From NCBI GenBank assembly GCA_900543325.1, contig UQQU01000059.1:1-21804 (forward strand): DNA of 21,804 nt, read 5' to 3'. Source of the DNA: an uncultured Clostridium sp. Its GTDB lineage: Bacteria; Bacillota; Clostridia; Clostridiales; Clostridiaceae. Below, piece after piece: positions 6,792-14,821 of the stretch. How positions within the stretch are numbered: the stretch's first letter is position 1; each line of letters starts with the position of its first letter. The notes under the pieces are model-generated. The model searched no databases, had not been told where the DNA came from, and saw only the letters and a program-made list of their open reading frames with translations. A program made the position numbers and the translations under genes.

Positions 6792-6800
6792 ATTATATCA
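6792..6800 (-). promoter_or_regulatory. Leftward extended -10 promoter opposing the small-peptide gene
   Basis: On the minus strand this reads TGATATAAT, a consensus extended -10 (TATAAT at 6797-6792). The start would be near 6785, at the far end of the sense terminator. The -35 region is poor. Such a box can arise by chance in AT-rich DNA; its placement makes it notable. Confidence 0.5.
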
Positions 6801-6856
6801 AATTTTTATAAAAAATAAACATAAATAATTTTTGTATATACTTTAATCATATATTA

Positions 6857-7765
6857 TTAATATTTATATTTTTCATAAATTATCCCTTCTCTAAGTCCTA
6901 TAGCACTTATAATATACTTTTCTGAATCAAAATACTTAAGTATTACTAAAATAGCTCCAAGAGGTGCTGCAAATATTTCAGCTCTCTTTTTTGATAACCC
7001 CTTAAAATTACTTCTTTCTTTTATAGGTAATTTTAAAAACTCAGCATATATTTTAGAAATCTCATCTCTTGTCATACTATAATTATGAAGTAATTCTTTA
7101 GGGTAATCTTCATTACCTTTAGATACTCTACCTATATGTTTTGCAATACCACCAATTCCAATTACATTTAAGTTATTATTTTTCTTCAACCATGATATTT
7201 CTTGCAATCTATCATAAATAAATTTATTAAGCTCAATCTCCATTTCCTTACTTTCAAGATTATTAAACATTTTAGTAAGAGGAATACTTCCTAGTGGTAA
7301 GCTTATTGTTTCTTTAAATTCCCCATTTTCCATAAGTGTGATTTCCATACTAGATCCACCTAAATCCAATAAAACAGCATTTTTCTCTAACATTGAATTT
7401 TTAATTGCTAAATATCCATACTTAGCCTCTTCCAGTCCAGATAAAATATTTACCTCTAATCCTAAATCCAATTTAATTTTATTGCATACATCATACTTAT
7501 TTATAGATCTTCTAATAGCTTCTGTTGCAACAACATATATTTCTAAGACTTCATATCTTTTGCATATATCCTTAAATACTTTTAATACTTTAAGAAGTAT
7601 ATTTAATCCACTTTCACTTAAATAATCATCTTCTCTTAAATAACTACCTAATCTAATTGTCCTCTTTGCTTCATTTATTACTTTAAATGTTGAATCTCCC
7701 TTTATTCTATAAATTATTAATCTTACTGAATTAGATCCAATATCTATTATTGCTCTTCTCTCCAC
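6857..7765 (-). CDS. Ppx/GppA-family phosphatase (short form)
   Basis: A member of the exopolyphosphatase/guanosine pentaphosphate phosphatase family, which hydrolyses polyphosphate or pppGpp using an actin-like ASKHA fold. Visible motifs, in order: IIDIGSNSVRL (phosphate loop 1), ATEAIR, SGLEEAKYGYLA with the catalytic-type Glu, LLDLGGSSMEITL (second phosphate loop) and VIGIGGIAKHIGR. At about 302 residues it has only the two-domain core and lacks the C-terminal HD-like domains of the long E. coli proteins, as is common in Firmicutes. Start: a GTG at 7774 would overlap the AAGGGG site itself, so I choose the next GTG at 7765, 8 bases from it. It is transcribed divergently from cstA across an AT-rich region with long inverted repeats. 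A role in stringent-response nucleotide or polyphosphate control is likely by family. Confidence 0.9.
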   Translation of the reverse strand: MERRAIIDIGSNSVRLIIYRIKGDSTFKVINEAKRTIRLGSYLREDDYLSESGLNILLKVLKVFKDICKRYEVLEIYVVATEAIRRSINKYDVCNKIKLDLGLEVNILSGLEEAKYGYLAIKNSMLEKNAVLLDLGGSSMEITLMENGEFKETISLPLGSIPLTKMFNNLESKEMEIELNKFIYDRLQEISWLKKNNNLNVIGIGGIAKHIGRVSKGNEDYPKELLHNYSMTRDEISKIYAEFLKLPIKERSNFKGLSKKRAEIFAAPLGAILVILKYFDSEKYIISAIGLREGIIYEKYKY

Positions 7766-7845
7766 CTTACTCACCCCTTAATTAACATTTTAAACCTTTC
7801 CTCATCTGATATAAATTTTTTTTACTTTTATTAAATTTTATAATA

Positions 7846-7886
7846 TTATATTTAATTTTATTTCTTATAAACAAAATTAAATATAA
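7846..7886. repeat. 14-bp inverted repeat between ppx and cstA
   Basis: TTATATTTAATTTT (7846-7859) and its perfect reverse complement (7873-7886) are separated by 13 bases. The same 14-mer recurs in direct orientation at 8045-8058, just before the cstA ribosome binding site. Three copies in one intergenic region suggest a regulator site, although base composition lowers the significance. Confidence 0.5.
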
Positions 7887-7930
7887 GTATATTAAAAATG
7901 ATAGTTAAACGTTTCCTTATTATCTTTTTT

Positions 7931-7965
7931 AATAATAATTTAACTTTTTTTGTTAAATTATTATT
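7931..7965. repeat. 14-bp perfect hairpin upstream of cstA promoter
   Basis: AATAATAATTTAAC (7931-7944) and GTTAAATTATTATT (7952-7965) flank a T7 loop. It ends 15 bases before the cstA -35 box, a plausible place for an activator site or for ending transcription from either side. Confidence 0.5.
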
Positions 7966-7980
7966 TTTGTTTTTACTTTA

Positions 7981-8009
7981 TTGACGTTTTATTATTACTT
8001 ATCTATAAT
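7981..8009 (+). promoter_or_regulatory. cstA promoter
   Basis: TTGACG (7981-7986), a 17-base spacer and TATAAT (8004-8009): a near-consensus vegetative promoter. The start would be near 8016, giving a leader of about 60 bases. The third copy of TTATATTTAATTTT (8045-8058) lies within this leader. Confidence 0.8.
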
Positions 8010-8076
8010 TACTAATATATTGTAATTTATAAATATTTTGTAAATTATATTTAATTTTTAAAAGGGGGCTTTTATA

Positions 8077-9756
8077 ATGAACGGATTAACTATAGTAGGA
8101 CTAGCAATATTAGTTTTAGCTATTGCTTATGTTACCTATGGAAGATATCTTGCTAAGACTTGGGGAATTGATCCAAATGCAAAAACACCTGCTTATACAA
8201 AGGAAGATGGCGAAGACTTTATTCCTACTCCAAAAGCTGTAGTATTTTCACATCAATTTTCATCAATTGCAGGGGCTGGACCTGTAACAGGACCAATTAT
8301 AGCTGCAATGTTTGGTTGGGTACCAGTTTTATTATGGTTACTAATTGGCGGAATATTCTTTGGAGCAGTACATGATTTTGCTGCTTTATACGCATCTGTT
8401 AAAAATGAAGGTAAATCAATTGGAGGCTTAATTGAGCAATATATCGGAAAAACAGGAAGAAAATTTTTCTTTTTATTTGCTTGGATATTTACTTTACTAG
8501 TAATCGCAGCCTTTTCTGATATAGTTGCTAGCACATTTAATGGAATAGCAGAAGATGGGTCTTTACTTACACCAAATGCATCAGCTGCATCAATTTCAAT
8601 GCTGTTTATAATAGTTGCAATGATTTTTGGAGTTTTTATTAAATATAAAAACCCAAGTCAAAGTTTACAATTTATAATCGGAGTTGTTCTTTTAGTAGCT
8701 ATGCTAGCTGTAGGAATAGCATTTCCTCTATATTTTGATAAAACAACTTGGTTAATAGTAACTTTTGCTTATCTTTTCTTAGCATCAATTACTCCAATGT
8801 GGCTATTAATGCAACCAAGAGATTACTTAAGTACATTTTTGTTACTTGCAATGATTATTGGTGCTGTTTTAGGTGTTGTAGTAGCTAAACCTGAAATGAA
8901 CCTACCTGCATTTGTAGGATTTGAAGTAGATGGAAAGTTCTTATTTCCAACATTATTTATAACAATTGCTTGTGGTGCCGTTTCTGGATTCCATAGTTTA
9001 GTTTCATCTGAAACTTCATCTAAACAAGTAAAAAATGAAAAAGATATGCTAAGTATAGGCTATGGTGCTATGCTTATTGAATCTTTATTAGGTGTAATTG
9101 CTCTTGTTGTAGTAGGTGCTGCTGCTGTTGGAGGAAAGATGCCTGAGGGAACTCCTTTTGCTATATTTTCAAGCAATGTTGCTGGTTTCTTAGGTCTTTT
9201 AGGAATTCCAGAACATATTGCTAATTGTATAATGACAATGTGTGTATCAGCATTAGCACTAACCTCTTTAGACTCTGTTGCACGTATTGGCCGTATGTCT
9301 CTTCAAGAATTATTTAAAGATGATTCTAAAGAAGCTACTGGAATTTCTAAATTAATGACAAATAAATATTTTGCAACAATTCTTACTTTAGCAATAGGAC
9401 TTATCCTTTCACTTGGTGGATACAATAACGTTTGGCCATTATTCGGAGCAGCTAATCAATTATTATCTGCATTAGTATTAATTACTCTTGCTGTATTCTT
9501 AAAAAGTACTAAAAGAAAAGGCTTTATGTTATGGGCTCCTATGATTGTAATGTTATCTGTAACATTTACAGCATTAGTACAAGCTATTTTAGGTATTATT
9601 AAAAAAATAACTGTAGGTCAATTTGTATTTCTTACTGATGGATTACAATTAATATTTGCAATTCTACTAATATGTTTAGGATTTATGGTTGCAGTTTCTT
9701 GCTTTAAAAAATTATTTAAAAAAGATTCTAAAAATAATGTAGTTACAACTAATTAA
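8077..9756 (+). CDS. cstA: CstA-family transporter (peptide/pyruvate uptake)
   Basis: A 559-residue polytopic membrane protein of the carbon-starvation CstA family, known from other bacteria for peptide uptake and, for the BtsT relative, pyruvate uptake. The N-terminal CstA domain is clear: TYGRYLAKTWGID, then VVFSHQFSSIAGAGPVTGPI, GGIFFGAVHDFAALY and a central SGFHSLVSSETSSKQ. The later LTSLDSVARIGR and LGGYNNVWPLFGAANQLLSA segments fit the C-terminal half. Well over ten hydrophobic helices are visible, and the length is near that of Firmicute members (shorter than the E. coli ~700-residue protein). A GGGGG ribosome binding site precedes the ATG, a near-consensus promoter lies upstream and a strong terminator follows, so it is a single-gene unit. 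No LytS/LytR-type sensor pair is adjacent. The inverted repeats upstream are candidates for nutritional regulation. Confidence 0.95.
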   Translation: MNGLTIVGLAILVLAIAYVTYGRYLAKTWGIDPNAKTPAYTKEDGEDFIPTPKAVVFSHQFSSIAGAGPVTGPIIAAMFGWVPVLLWLLIGGIFFGAVHDFAALYASVKNEGKSIGGLIEQYIGKTGRKFFFLFAWIFTLLVIAAFSDIVASTFNGIAEDGSLLTPNASAASISMLFIIVAMIFGVFIKYKNPSQSLQFIIGVVLLVAMLAVGIAFPLYFDKTTWLIVTFAYLFLASITPMWLLMQPRDYLSTFLLLAMIIGAVLGVVVAKPEMNLPAFVGFEVDGKFLFPTLFITIACGAVSGFHSLVSSETSSKQVKNEKDMLSIGYGAMLIESLLGVIALVVVGAAAVGGKMPEGTPFAIFSSNVAGFLGLLGIPEHIANCIMTMCVSALALTSLDSVARIGRMSLQELFKDDSKEATGISKLMTNKYFATILTLAIGLILSLGGYNNVWPLFGAANQLLSALVLITLAVFLKSTKRKGFMLWAPMIVMLSVTFTALVQAILGIIKKITVGQFVFLTDGLQLIFAILLICLGFMVAVSCFKKLFKKDSKNNVVTTN

Positions 9757-9763
9757 AATAATT

Positions 9764-9801
9764 AAAAAGCGTGGAATCATTTATTTGATTCCACGCTTTT
9801 T
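9764..9801 (+). terminator. cstA terminator
   Basis: A perfect 16-bp stem AAAAAGCGTGGAATCA / TGATTCCACGCTTTTT with a 6-base loop, starting 8 bases after the cstA stop. Symmetry makes it potentially bidirectional. Confidence 0.92.
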
Positions 9802-9844
9802 ACTATATTTATCTAATAGTATTTCTATTAATGATATATTAAAC

Positions 9845-9884
9845 TGTTATACCAAAATGTTGTTAACAACATTTTGGTATAACA
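9845..9884. repeat. 40-bp perfect palindrome without spacer
   Basis: Bases 9845-9864 (TGTTATACCAAAATGTTGTT) are exactly reverse-complementary to 9865-9884, meeting at the centre TGTTAACA with no loop. It lies 43 bases past the cstA terminator and has no T-run, so it is not a typical terminator. It could extrude as a cruciform, be a large operator, or be the joint of two inverted element ends. Confidence 0.7.
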
Positions 9885-10092
9885 TAATGCTAAGCTATTA
9901 AATAAATATAACCATCACTTATCTTATTTAACTATCTACTTCATTATTTATATAAAGGTTTATTTTTATCAAATCATTTTAACTTATAAATTTAAACATC
10001 AAAAATAAGCCATCATCAAAACTAACAATGGCCAACCTTATAATATATTTTTTATTATTCATTCTATAGAAATAATGCTGTCTTTCTATATT
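9885..10092. other. Gene-free AT-rich spacer
   Basis: I see no coding region, clear promoter or strong hairpin between the palindrome and the end of the transposase-like gene. No obvious match to an inverted terminal repeat for that gene was found by eye. Confidence 0.5.
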
Positions 10093-11022
10093 TTATATAG
10101 GTATAACTTTTGCTTTTATATTATTCCATGATAAATATGTGTTAATTTCTGCTTTTATATTAACTTTAAAATCAAATTTTTCTATTATAGATATATTCTT
10201 ATCATACTCTATATTATTTCTATATTCAAAAGCTCTCCAATTCAAATAATTATCCAAATACTTACTTGCCACCCCATTAAATCTACCAAGCCATTTCTTA
10301 ACTTTATTTGAATATAATATATCTATACTTGAAATTTCATTAATACTTACTTTTATTTTATTAATTTCATTAAAAGCTTTAGCAAAAGTTTTTAATCTGC
10401 CATCTATAAATCCAACAACATATGCTTTCCTATCAATTCTTGGAATAATATTGTCTCTTATATCAAAAAATCCAATAAAATTCCTAGCCGCAAATATTGG
10501 AAGAATATCTATAGAATCATTAATAGCATTAACTACTATAATATTATCCCTTTTTTCTCCATGATATTTTCTTGCACCTTTAAAATTTTCAGGTAAAACT
10601 AATTTTGTTAATTCAACATATGATCCTATTTTTTCAATATAATTTTTCTTACATAAATCATGTAAAAATCTATGTCTCCAAAAAAATGCTGTTACTAAAG
10701 TAATACCTATCTTTAGAGCACATTCTCTTAAAGATAATCCTTGAATAAAAACTTCAAAATATTTTTCCCACATCTTTTTAAATTTTTTAGAATATCTAAA
10801 TGGATTATTTTTGTTATTGTTAAAAGTTTTTCCACACTCTTTATTTTTACATTTATATCTTTGAATACCATTATAAAAACCAAATTTAATAACATGACCT
10901 CCTTCACAATAAGGACATATATTTTCATGATTTTTTTCAAAAGTATCAATAGTATTTCTTATTTCTTTTATATCTTTATTATTAGATTTATTATTCATTA
11001 AAGTTTTATAGACATTGATCAT
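10093..11022 (-). CDS. IS1595-type transposase relative with lost catalytic residues
   Basis: A 309-residue protein with the architecture of IS1/IS1595-type transposases. A zinc ribbon (Cys36-x2-Cys39 ... Cys58-x4-Cys63, CPYCEGGHVIKFG...YKCKNKECGKTF) is followed by a helix-turn-helix (GLSLRECALKIGI...AFFWRHRFLHDL, about 94-123) and the C-terminal family hallmark KKWLGRFNGVASKYLDNYLNW. The catalytic core is degenerate: where relatives have VELDE with the first Asp, this reads VELTK (Thr139, Lys140), and the central block with the second Asp and the His/Asn segment is not recognisable. It is therefore probably unable to transpose itself, yet the ORF is uninterrupted and keeps its DNA-binding parts, suggesting a decayed element or a domesticated DNA-binding protein. 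The start ATG follows GGTGA inside a hairpin loop. No terminal inverted repeats or target duplication were evident. Confidence 0.8.
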   Translation of the reverse strand: MINVYKTLMNNKSNNKDIKEIRNTIDTFEKNHENICPYCEGGHVIKFGFYNGIQRYKCKNKECGKTFNNNKNNPFRYSKKFKKMWEKYFEVFIQGLSLRECALKIGITLVTAFFWRHRFLHDLCKKNYIEKIGSYVELTKLVLPENFKGARKYHGEKRDNIIVVNAINDSIDILPIFAARNFIGFFDIRDNIIPRIDRKAYVVGFIDGRLKTFAKAFNEINKIKVSINEISSIDILYSNKVKKWLGRFNGVASKYLDNYLNWRAFEYRNNIEYDKNISIIEKFDFKVNIKAEINTYLSWNNIKAKVIPI

Positions 11023-11047
11023 AATTACATCACCAATTGTAATTATT
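11021..11047 (-). promoter_or_regulatory. Ribosome-binding-site hairpin of the transposase-like gene
   Basis: On the minus strand ATAATTACA and TGTAATTAT pair (9 bp) around an 8-base loop ATTGGTGA that holds the GGTGA ribosome binding site; the first two bases of the start codon lie in the stem. It could limit translation initiation. Confidence 0.4.
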
Positions 11048-11133
11048 GACCTGTATCTATAGTAATAAACAAAATCTACTTCTAATTTTTATTTTTTGTC
11101 GATTTACCAATCTAGCTTTTGTTCTATAATTTT

Positions 11134-11182
11134 ATAAAAAATACTATTACCCAAAAGATTATTGAGTAATAGTATTTTTTAT
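11134..11182. terminator. Bidirectional terminator
   Basis: A perfect 17-bp stem (11134-11150 with 11166-11182; core AATACTATTAC / GTAATAGTATT) and a 15-base loop, with A- and T-runs in the arms. It follows the MATE pseudogene (stop at 11226) on the minus strand and separates it from the transposase-like gene. Confidence 0.82.
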
Positions 11183-11225
11183 AACGTATAATCTGTAATA
11201 TACAACATAATCAATTAATTTCTAC

Positions 11226-12328
11226 TTATGCTGATTCACTAAACTTATCCATAATTAAAATCTTACTTCTATTAGCTTTTATCATAAGAATAACTGCTAC
11301 TACTAAAGCAACAACCTCAGCTATTGGAAAAGCAAGCCATATTATATTTATTCCATTTGAAAATTTAGAGAATAACCAAGCAAGAGGTAATACAACAACA
11401 CATAATCTTAAAAGTGAAACAACTAATGAACTTATTCCACATCCTAATGCTTGGAAAACACCTTGAATTGCAATGCTACATCCTGCAAATAAAAATCCTA
11501 CTGAAATAATACGTATTGATAAAATACAAAGTCTTGCTGTTTCATCTGATAAATCAAATAAATTAACTAAAGGCACTGCAAAAATTTGAAGTCCTATAGT
11601 TCCAACAATCATTATAATACTAGTATATAAAATACCATATTTAATTCCCTCTTTTACTCTCTTATGGTCTTCCATTCCATAGTTAAAAGCTACAATTGGA
11701 GTAATTGCATCCCTTAAACCTAATGCTGCAAATAAGATAAATTGTTGTATCTTATAAAATATTCCGTATGCTGTTACTGCTGCCATAGATACTGCTCCAA
11801 ATATAATATTTACTCCATATGTCATAAATGACATTAAAGCTTGCATTATAATAGCAGGAAGACCTACAACATATATTTCTTTAACTATTTTTTTATCTAA
11901 CTTTAAATAAGCTATCCCATTTGATATTTCTTTATTCTTTATATTCCAAATATAAAAAAGCATATATAAATAATAATACCTAGTGATATACCATTTCCAG
12001 CAACTCTTGCTACTTTCTTAGGATCATTCTGTCCAAGTGTTTTTGAAAGTAATGCATTAACACCTACCCCTGTTCCTATTCCAAATGCTACAATAAGCAT
12101 CTGTATTGGAAATGCTAGTGTAAGAGCATTTACAGCATACTCCCCTGCATGAACTATTCCTCCTGAGTCTGGTATTCTAGCTACAAATATACTATCAACT
12201 ATATTATAGCAAGCTTGTAATACCATTGATAAAACTATTGGTATCCCCATACTAAGCATAACTTTTTGAACTGCTATTGTTCCCATTTTGTTCATTTTAA
12301 TTTCTTTTTCCAAGTTTTCTCCTTTCAT
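11226..12328 (-). pseudogene. MATE efflux transporter broken by internal deletion
   Basis: Two adjoining reading frames together make a truncated MATE (Na+/H+-coupled multidrug export) protein. The 5' part (12328-11939, 129 residues) contains the first helices, with GIPIVLSMVLQACYNIVDSI and FGIGTGVGVNALLSKTLGQ, and ends at IYICFFIFGI. The 3' part (from 11963 in another frame) resumes at WNIKNKEISNGIAYLKLDKK, followed by GLPAIIMQALMSFMTYGVN and the remaining C-terminal helices. Compared with the usual ~450 residues, about 80-100 residues covering roughly helices 3-6 are missing and the frames do not match, so this is an internal deletion plus frameshift, not a simple sequencing slip. The junction is near 11940-11960. 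The original start was probably the TTG at 12313, preceded by AAGGAG, rather than the ATG at 12328. A working pump is not expected. Confidence 0.88.
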
Positions 12329-12396
12329 ATAAGATAGCTTTTGCGGAAAACTATCACAACCCTATTAGTAATACTTTTTTCATTTTTAACGAAAAA

Positions 12397-12432
12397 AAGA
12401 AAGCGCAAATCCATCTGGATTTACGCTTTCTT
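12397..12432 (-). terminator. Terminator upstream of the MATE remnant
   Basis: A 16-bp stem with one mismatch: AAGAAAGCGCAAATCC (12397-12412) and GGATTTACGCTTTCTT (12417-12432), 4-base loop. Read on the minus strand it runs into TTTTTTTCG, so it ends transcription from the small membrane gene at 12531. Confidence 0.8.
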
Positions 12433-12530
12433 ACTACTCGACTAAATTTATTTTATACCATTTTCTAAAATTTGTCAAATACCCTTTTAAGTAATTAGTG
12501 GCGCAATTATGTTTACTGATATAATTGTTA

Positions 12531-12827
12531 TTATTTTAATCCTTTAGAAACTGTATATTCTAACATTAATACAACTAATGCTAGAATCGATAATATAGGG
12601 TTAGGGAATCCTCCTAATTGTTGGAATGTAAAAAAGTCTGCTAAGAAAAATATCCATATTATAGCTGTAATAATGTGCAATATGACTCTTGGCCACTTTT
12701 TACTCATTAAATTCATAAAAGTACCCTTTGCCTTTATGTTATCCTCTTCTTTAATAACTTTTTTATTTTTTATACTACTAGCCTTTTTATTTACTGTTTT
12801 ATTCTTACGTTTCTTACTTTTCGCCAT
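12531..12827 (-). CDS. Small lysine-rich two-helix membrane protein
   Basis: A 98-residue protein of unknown function. The first ~35 residues are strongly basic (MAKSKKRKNKTVNKKASS then KNKKVIKEED), resembling a cytoplasmic nucleic-acid- or lipid-contacting tail. Two hydrophobic helices follow (about 47-66, LHIITAIIWIFFLADFF, and 75-93, PILSILALVVLMLEY). Both termini should face the same side of the membrane. GAGG lies 8 bases upstream of the ATG, and a terminator lies 100 bases downstream, so it looks like a genuine gene. I do not recognise the family; it sits after the DUF815 ATPase gene with a gap of 127 bases. Confidence 0.7.
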   Translation of the reverse strand: MAKSKKRKNKTVNKKASSIKNKKVIKEEDNIKAKGTFMNLMSKKWPRVILHIITAIIWIFFLADFFTFQQLGGFPNPILSILALVVLMLEYTVSKGLK

Positions 12828-12954
12828 TATAATGCCTCATTTCTCAGTTCATACTTTAATGAGTTAATTATATAATTTTTATAGGTATTTTAAAAGCCAA
12901 AAATATTCTCACTTATTAATACTGCCGAACCAACATAGATATATTAGAATGCTT

Positions 12955-14142
12955 TTATTCCATACTTTTTAAATATTCTACAAACTGTCGAGCAGTTCTA
13001 CCTGAACGTCCTCCCCTTGACATAGCATGTTGTTCTGCTAACATATCAACATTTTCAATATCTTTAACTTTATACTCCTTAAGCAATCCATGTATAATCT
13101 CTAGATATTCCTTTTTATTTGGCTTTGAAAAACAAATAGACAATCCGAAACGATCTGATAATGAAATTTGCTCTTGGATTGTTTCATTTATATGAATATC
13201 GTCGCCTTCACGTTCTGAAAATGACTCTTGAACTAAATGACGTCTATTACTTGTTGCATAAATAACAACATTTGATGTTTTAGCTGTTACAGAACCTTCT
13301 AAAATTGCTTTTAATGCACCTATTTCCTCATTATTCTTTGCAAATGATAAATCATCAATAAATAAAATAAATTTTAATGGATTATTTGCAAGCTCTTCAA
13401 TAAGTTTTGGAATTTCAAGTAAGTCACCTTTTCTAACTTCAATCATTCTTAAACCTTCATTAGCATATTCATTTACAATTGCCTTTACTGTAGATGATTT
13501 TCCAGTTCCAGCATCACCATATAAAAGAACATTAGCTGCTGGTTTTCCTTTTATAAATGCATATGTGTTATCTATAATCCTTTTTCTCTCTCCTTCATAA
13601 CCAATATGACTTGATAGCCTAATATTATCAGGATATTTTACTGGAACAACTTTTCCTTTATCATAAGTAAACATTATATTATTTGAATAAATGCCATAGC
13701 CAACTGTAAATAACTTTTCCATTCTTTCTTCATACATTTTATTAAAATCATATTCTGTATTTATTGACCATTCTGCCATAAATCCATTATATTCAATTTC
13801 ACTTCTTATATACTTTGATGTTATTGTGGCAATCTCCTGCAAAGTCTGCAATTCATGTTTTACACATTGTGCAAGCATATTAGAAATTATTTCTTTGCTA
13901 GCCAATTTACGAACATATATATTTTCATCAAATATAATAAGCTTCCATATATAATCAGAAAAATTTTCACTTTTTTCGAATAGCTTACGTGTAAAATTAC
14001 TGTATTCTTCAACTTTTTTAATATCACTTTTTTCCTTAGTATCTATCATATTAAGAAATGCCTTCATAACATCATCCTCTAATACATTATTAAATACTAC
14101 AAATGATTTAGCCTTCATATTTATTTGCTCTAATTTTTTCAT
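12955..14142 (-). CDS. DUF815-type AAA+ ATPase
   Basis: A ~395-residue ATP-binding protein of the DUF815 family (AAA+ fold). The N-terminal ~170 residues are helical and family-specific. The ATPase core has Walker A LLYGDAGTGKSSTVKAI (about residues 208-222), Walker B FILFIDDLSF (about 258-267), a sensor-like VVIYATSNRRHLV and the arginine-rich end RGGRSGRTARQFVEYL. Family members resemble DnaA/DnaC-like loaders in sequence, but their substrate is unknown. Start: reading open from 14175 would need a TTG inside the upstream gene; the ATG at 14142 has GGGGG 7 bases upstream and is chosen. The gene follows the peptidase E-like gene by 23 bases, indicating co-transcription with it and the nucleosidase gene upstream. 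All nucleotide-binding motifs are intact. Confidence 0.9.
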   Translation of the reverse strand: MKKLEQINMKAKSFVVFNNVLEDDVMKAFLNMIDTKEKSDIKKVEEYSNFTRKLFEKSENFSDYIWKLIIFDENIYVRKLASKEIISNMLAQCVKHELQTLQEIATITSKYIRSEIEYNGFMAEWSINTEYDFNKMYEERMEKLFTVGYGIYSNNIMFTYDKGKVVPVKYPDNIRLSSHIGYEGERKRIIDNTYAFIKGKPAANVLLYGDAGTGKSSTVKAIVNEYANEGLRMIEVRKGDLLEIPKLIEELANNPLKFILFIDDLSFAKNNEEIGALKAILEGSVTAKTSNVVIYATSNRRHLVQESFSEREGDDIHINETIQEQISLSDRFGLSICFSKPNKKEYLEIIHGLLKEYKVKDIENVDMLAEQHAMSRGGRSGRTARQFVEYLKSME

Positions 14143-14165
14143 ATAATAACCCCCAATTTTTTCTT

Positions 14166-14807
14166 CTAATAACAAACTCGATTTAAATGTCCGTTATCTA
14201 TTAAGAATACATCACCTATAAATGCTGTTGTATCTTCCGTACATATGATAGCCCCATCATCGCATATTCCATATAGTGGATATTTTTTAAAAAGCATAAG
14301 TAACTCATCGGTTATATTGTCTTTATCAAAATGAGGTTCAACTGAAAATTCAACTAATCCGAGTGCTCTATATATTTCCAATTCATTATGTCCGCAAGTT
14401 AGTGTACACACAGCAGTTTTTGTCATATTTATAGAACCAGCACTCATTCCAATAACCACACCTTTTTGTTCTCTTATACATGGTATCAGTCCATAAGATT
14501 TTAAATACTTAAACTGTGTAGGTGTATCTCCACCTGATAACCATACAATATCCGCATTTCTAACCATATCTTGTGCAGTTTCCTTTGACATTCTGGCATC
14601 TATAACCTTCACACTTTCAAAAGTTATTCCACAATCAGAAAACATCTTTAAAAAGTAATTACAATACCAATCCGTCTTTTCATATATGGTTTCAAATTCA
14701 GAAGCAACAAAAACAAATTTCATATTTTCTTTTATATATGTTCTCAATAGACTGCTAAAATCATCTGGAAATCCATTAGAAAATGTACTTGTCAGTATTT
14801 TAACCAC
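14166..14807 (-). CDS. Peptidase E-like protein (family S51)
   Basis: A 213-residue member of the class I glutamine amidotransferase-like fold, peptidase S51 group (alpha-aspartyl dipeptidase PepE and cyanophycinase relatives). The nucleophile region is IGMSAGSINM (Ser122), after WLSGGDTPTQF, and the His region is SVEPHFDKDN (His159). This matches the Ser/His layout of PepE. Family members cleave Asp-X dipeptides in the cytoplasm, but the Firmicute subgroup is poorly characterised. The start is GTG, 6 bases after AGGAGGG. It lies between the nucleosidase and DUF815 genes on the same strand with short spacing, so one operon is likely. Confidence 0.88.
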   Translation of the reverse strand: MVKILTSTFSNGFPDDFSSLLRTYIKENMKFVFVASEFETIYEKTDWYCNYFLKMFSDCGITFESVKVIDARMSKETAQDMVRNADIVWLSGGDTPTQFKYLKSYGLIPCIREQKGVVIGMSAGSINMTKTAVCTLTCGHNELEIYRALGLVEFSVEPHFDKDNITDELLMLFKKYPLYGICDDGAIICTEDTTAFIGDVFLIDNGHLNRVCY

Positions 14808-14821
14808 AATATACCCTCCTT

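Noticed and set aside
7338..7625. Plus-strand ORF inside the Ppx/GppA gene
   Set aside because: Antisense shadow of conserved phosphatase motifs.
8253..8534. Minus-strand ORF inside cstA
   Set aside because: Antisense shadow of the conserved CstA N-terminal domain.
10728..11001. ORFs on both strands inside the transposase-like gene
   Set aside because: They overlap the zinc-ribbon region and show only low-complexity sequence.
12673..12867. Plus-strand ORF opposite the small membrane protein
   Set aside because: A hydrophobic-looking shadow of the lysine-rich and helical codons on the other strand; no ribosome binding site.
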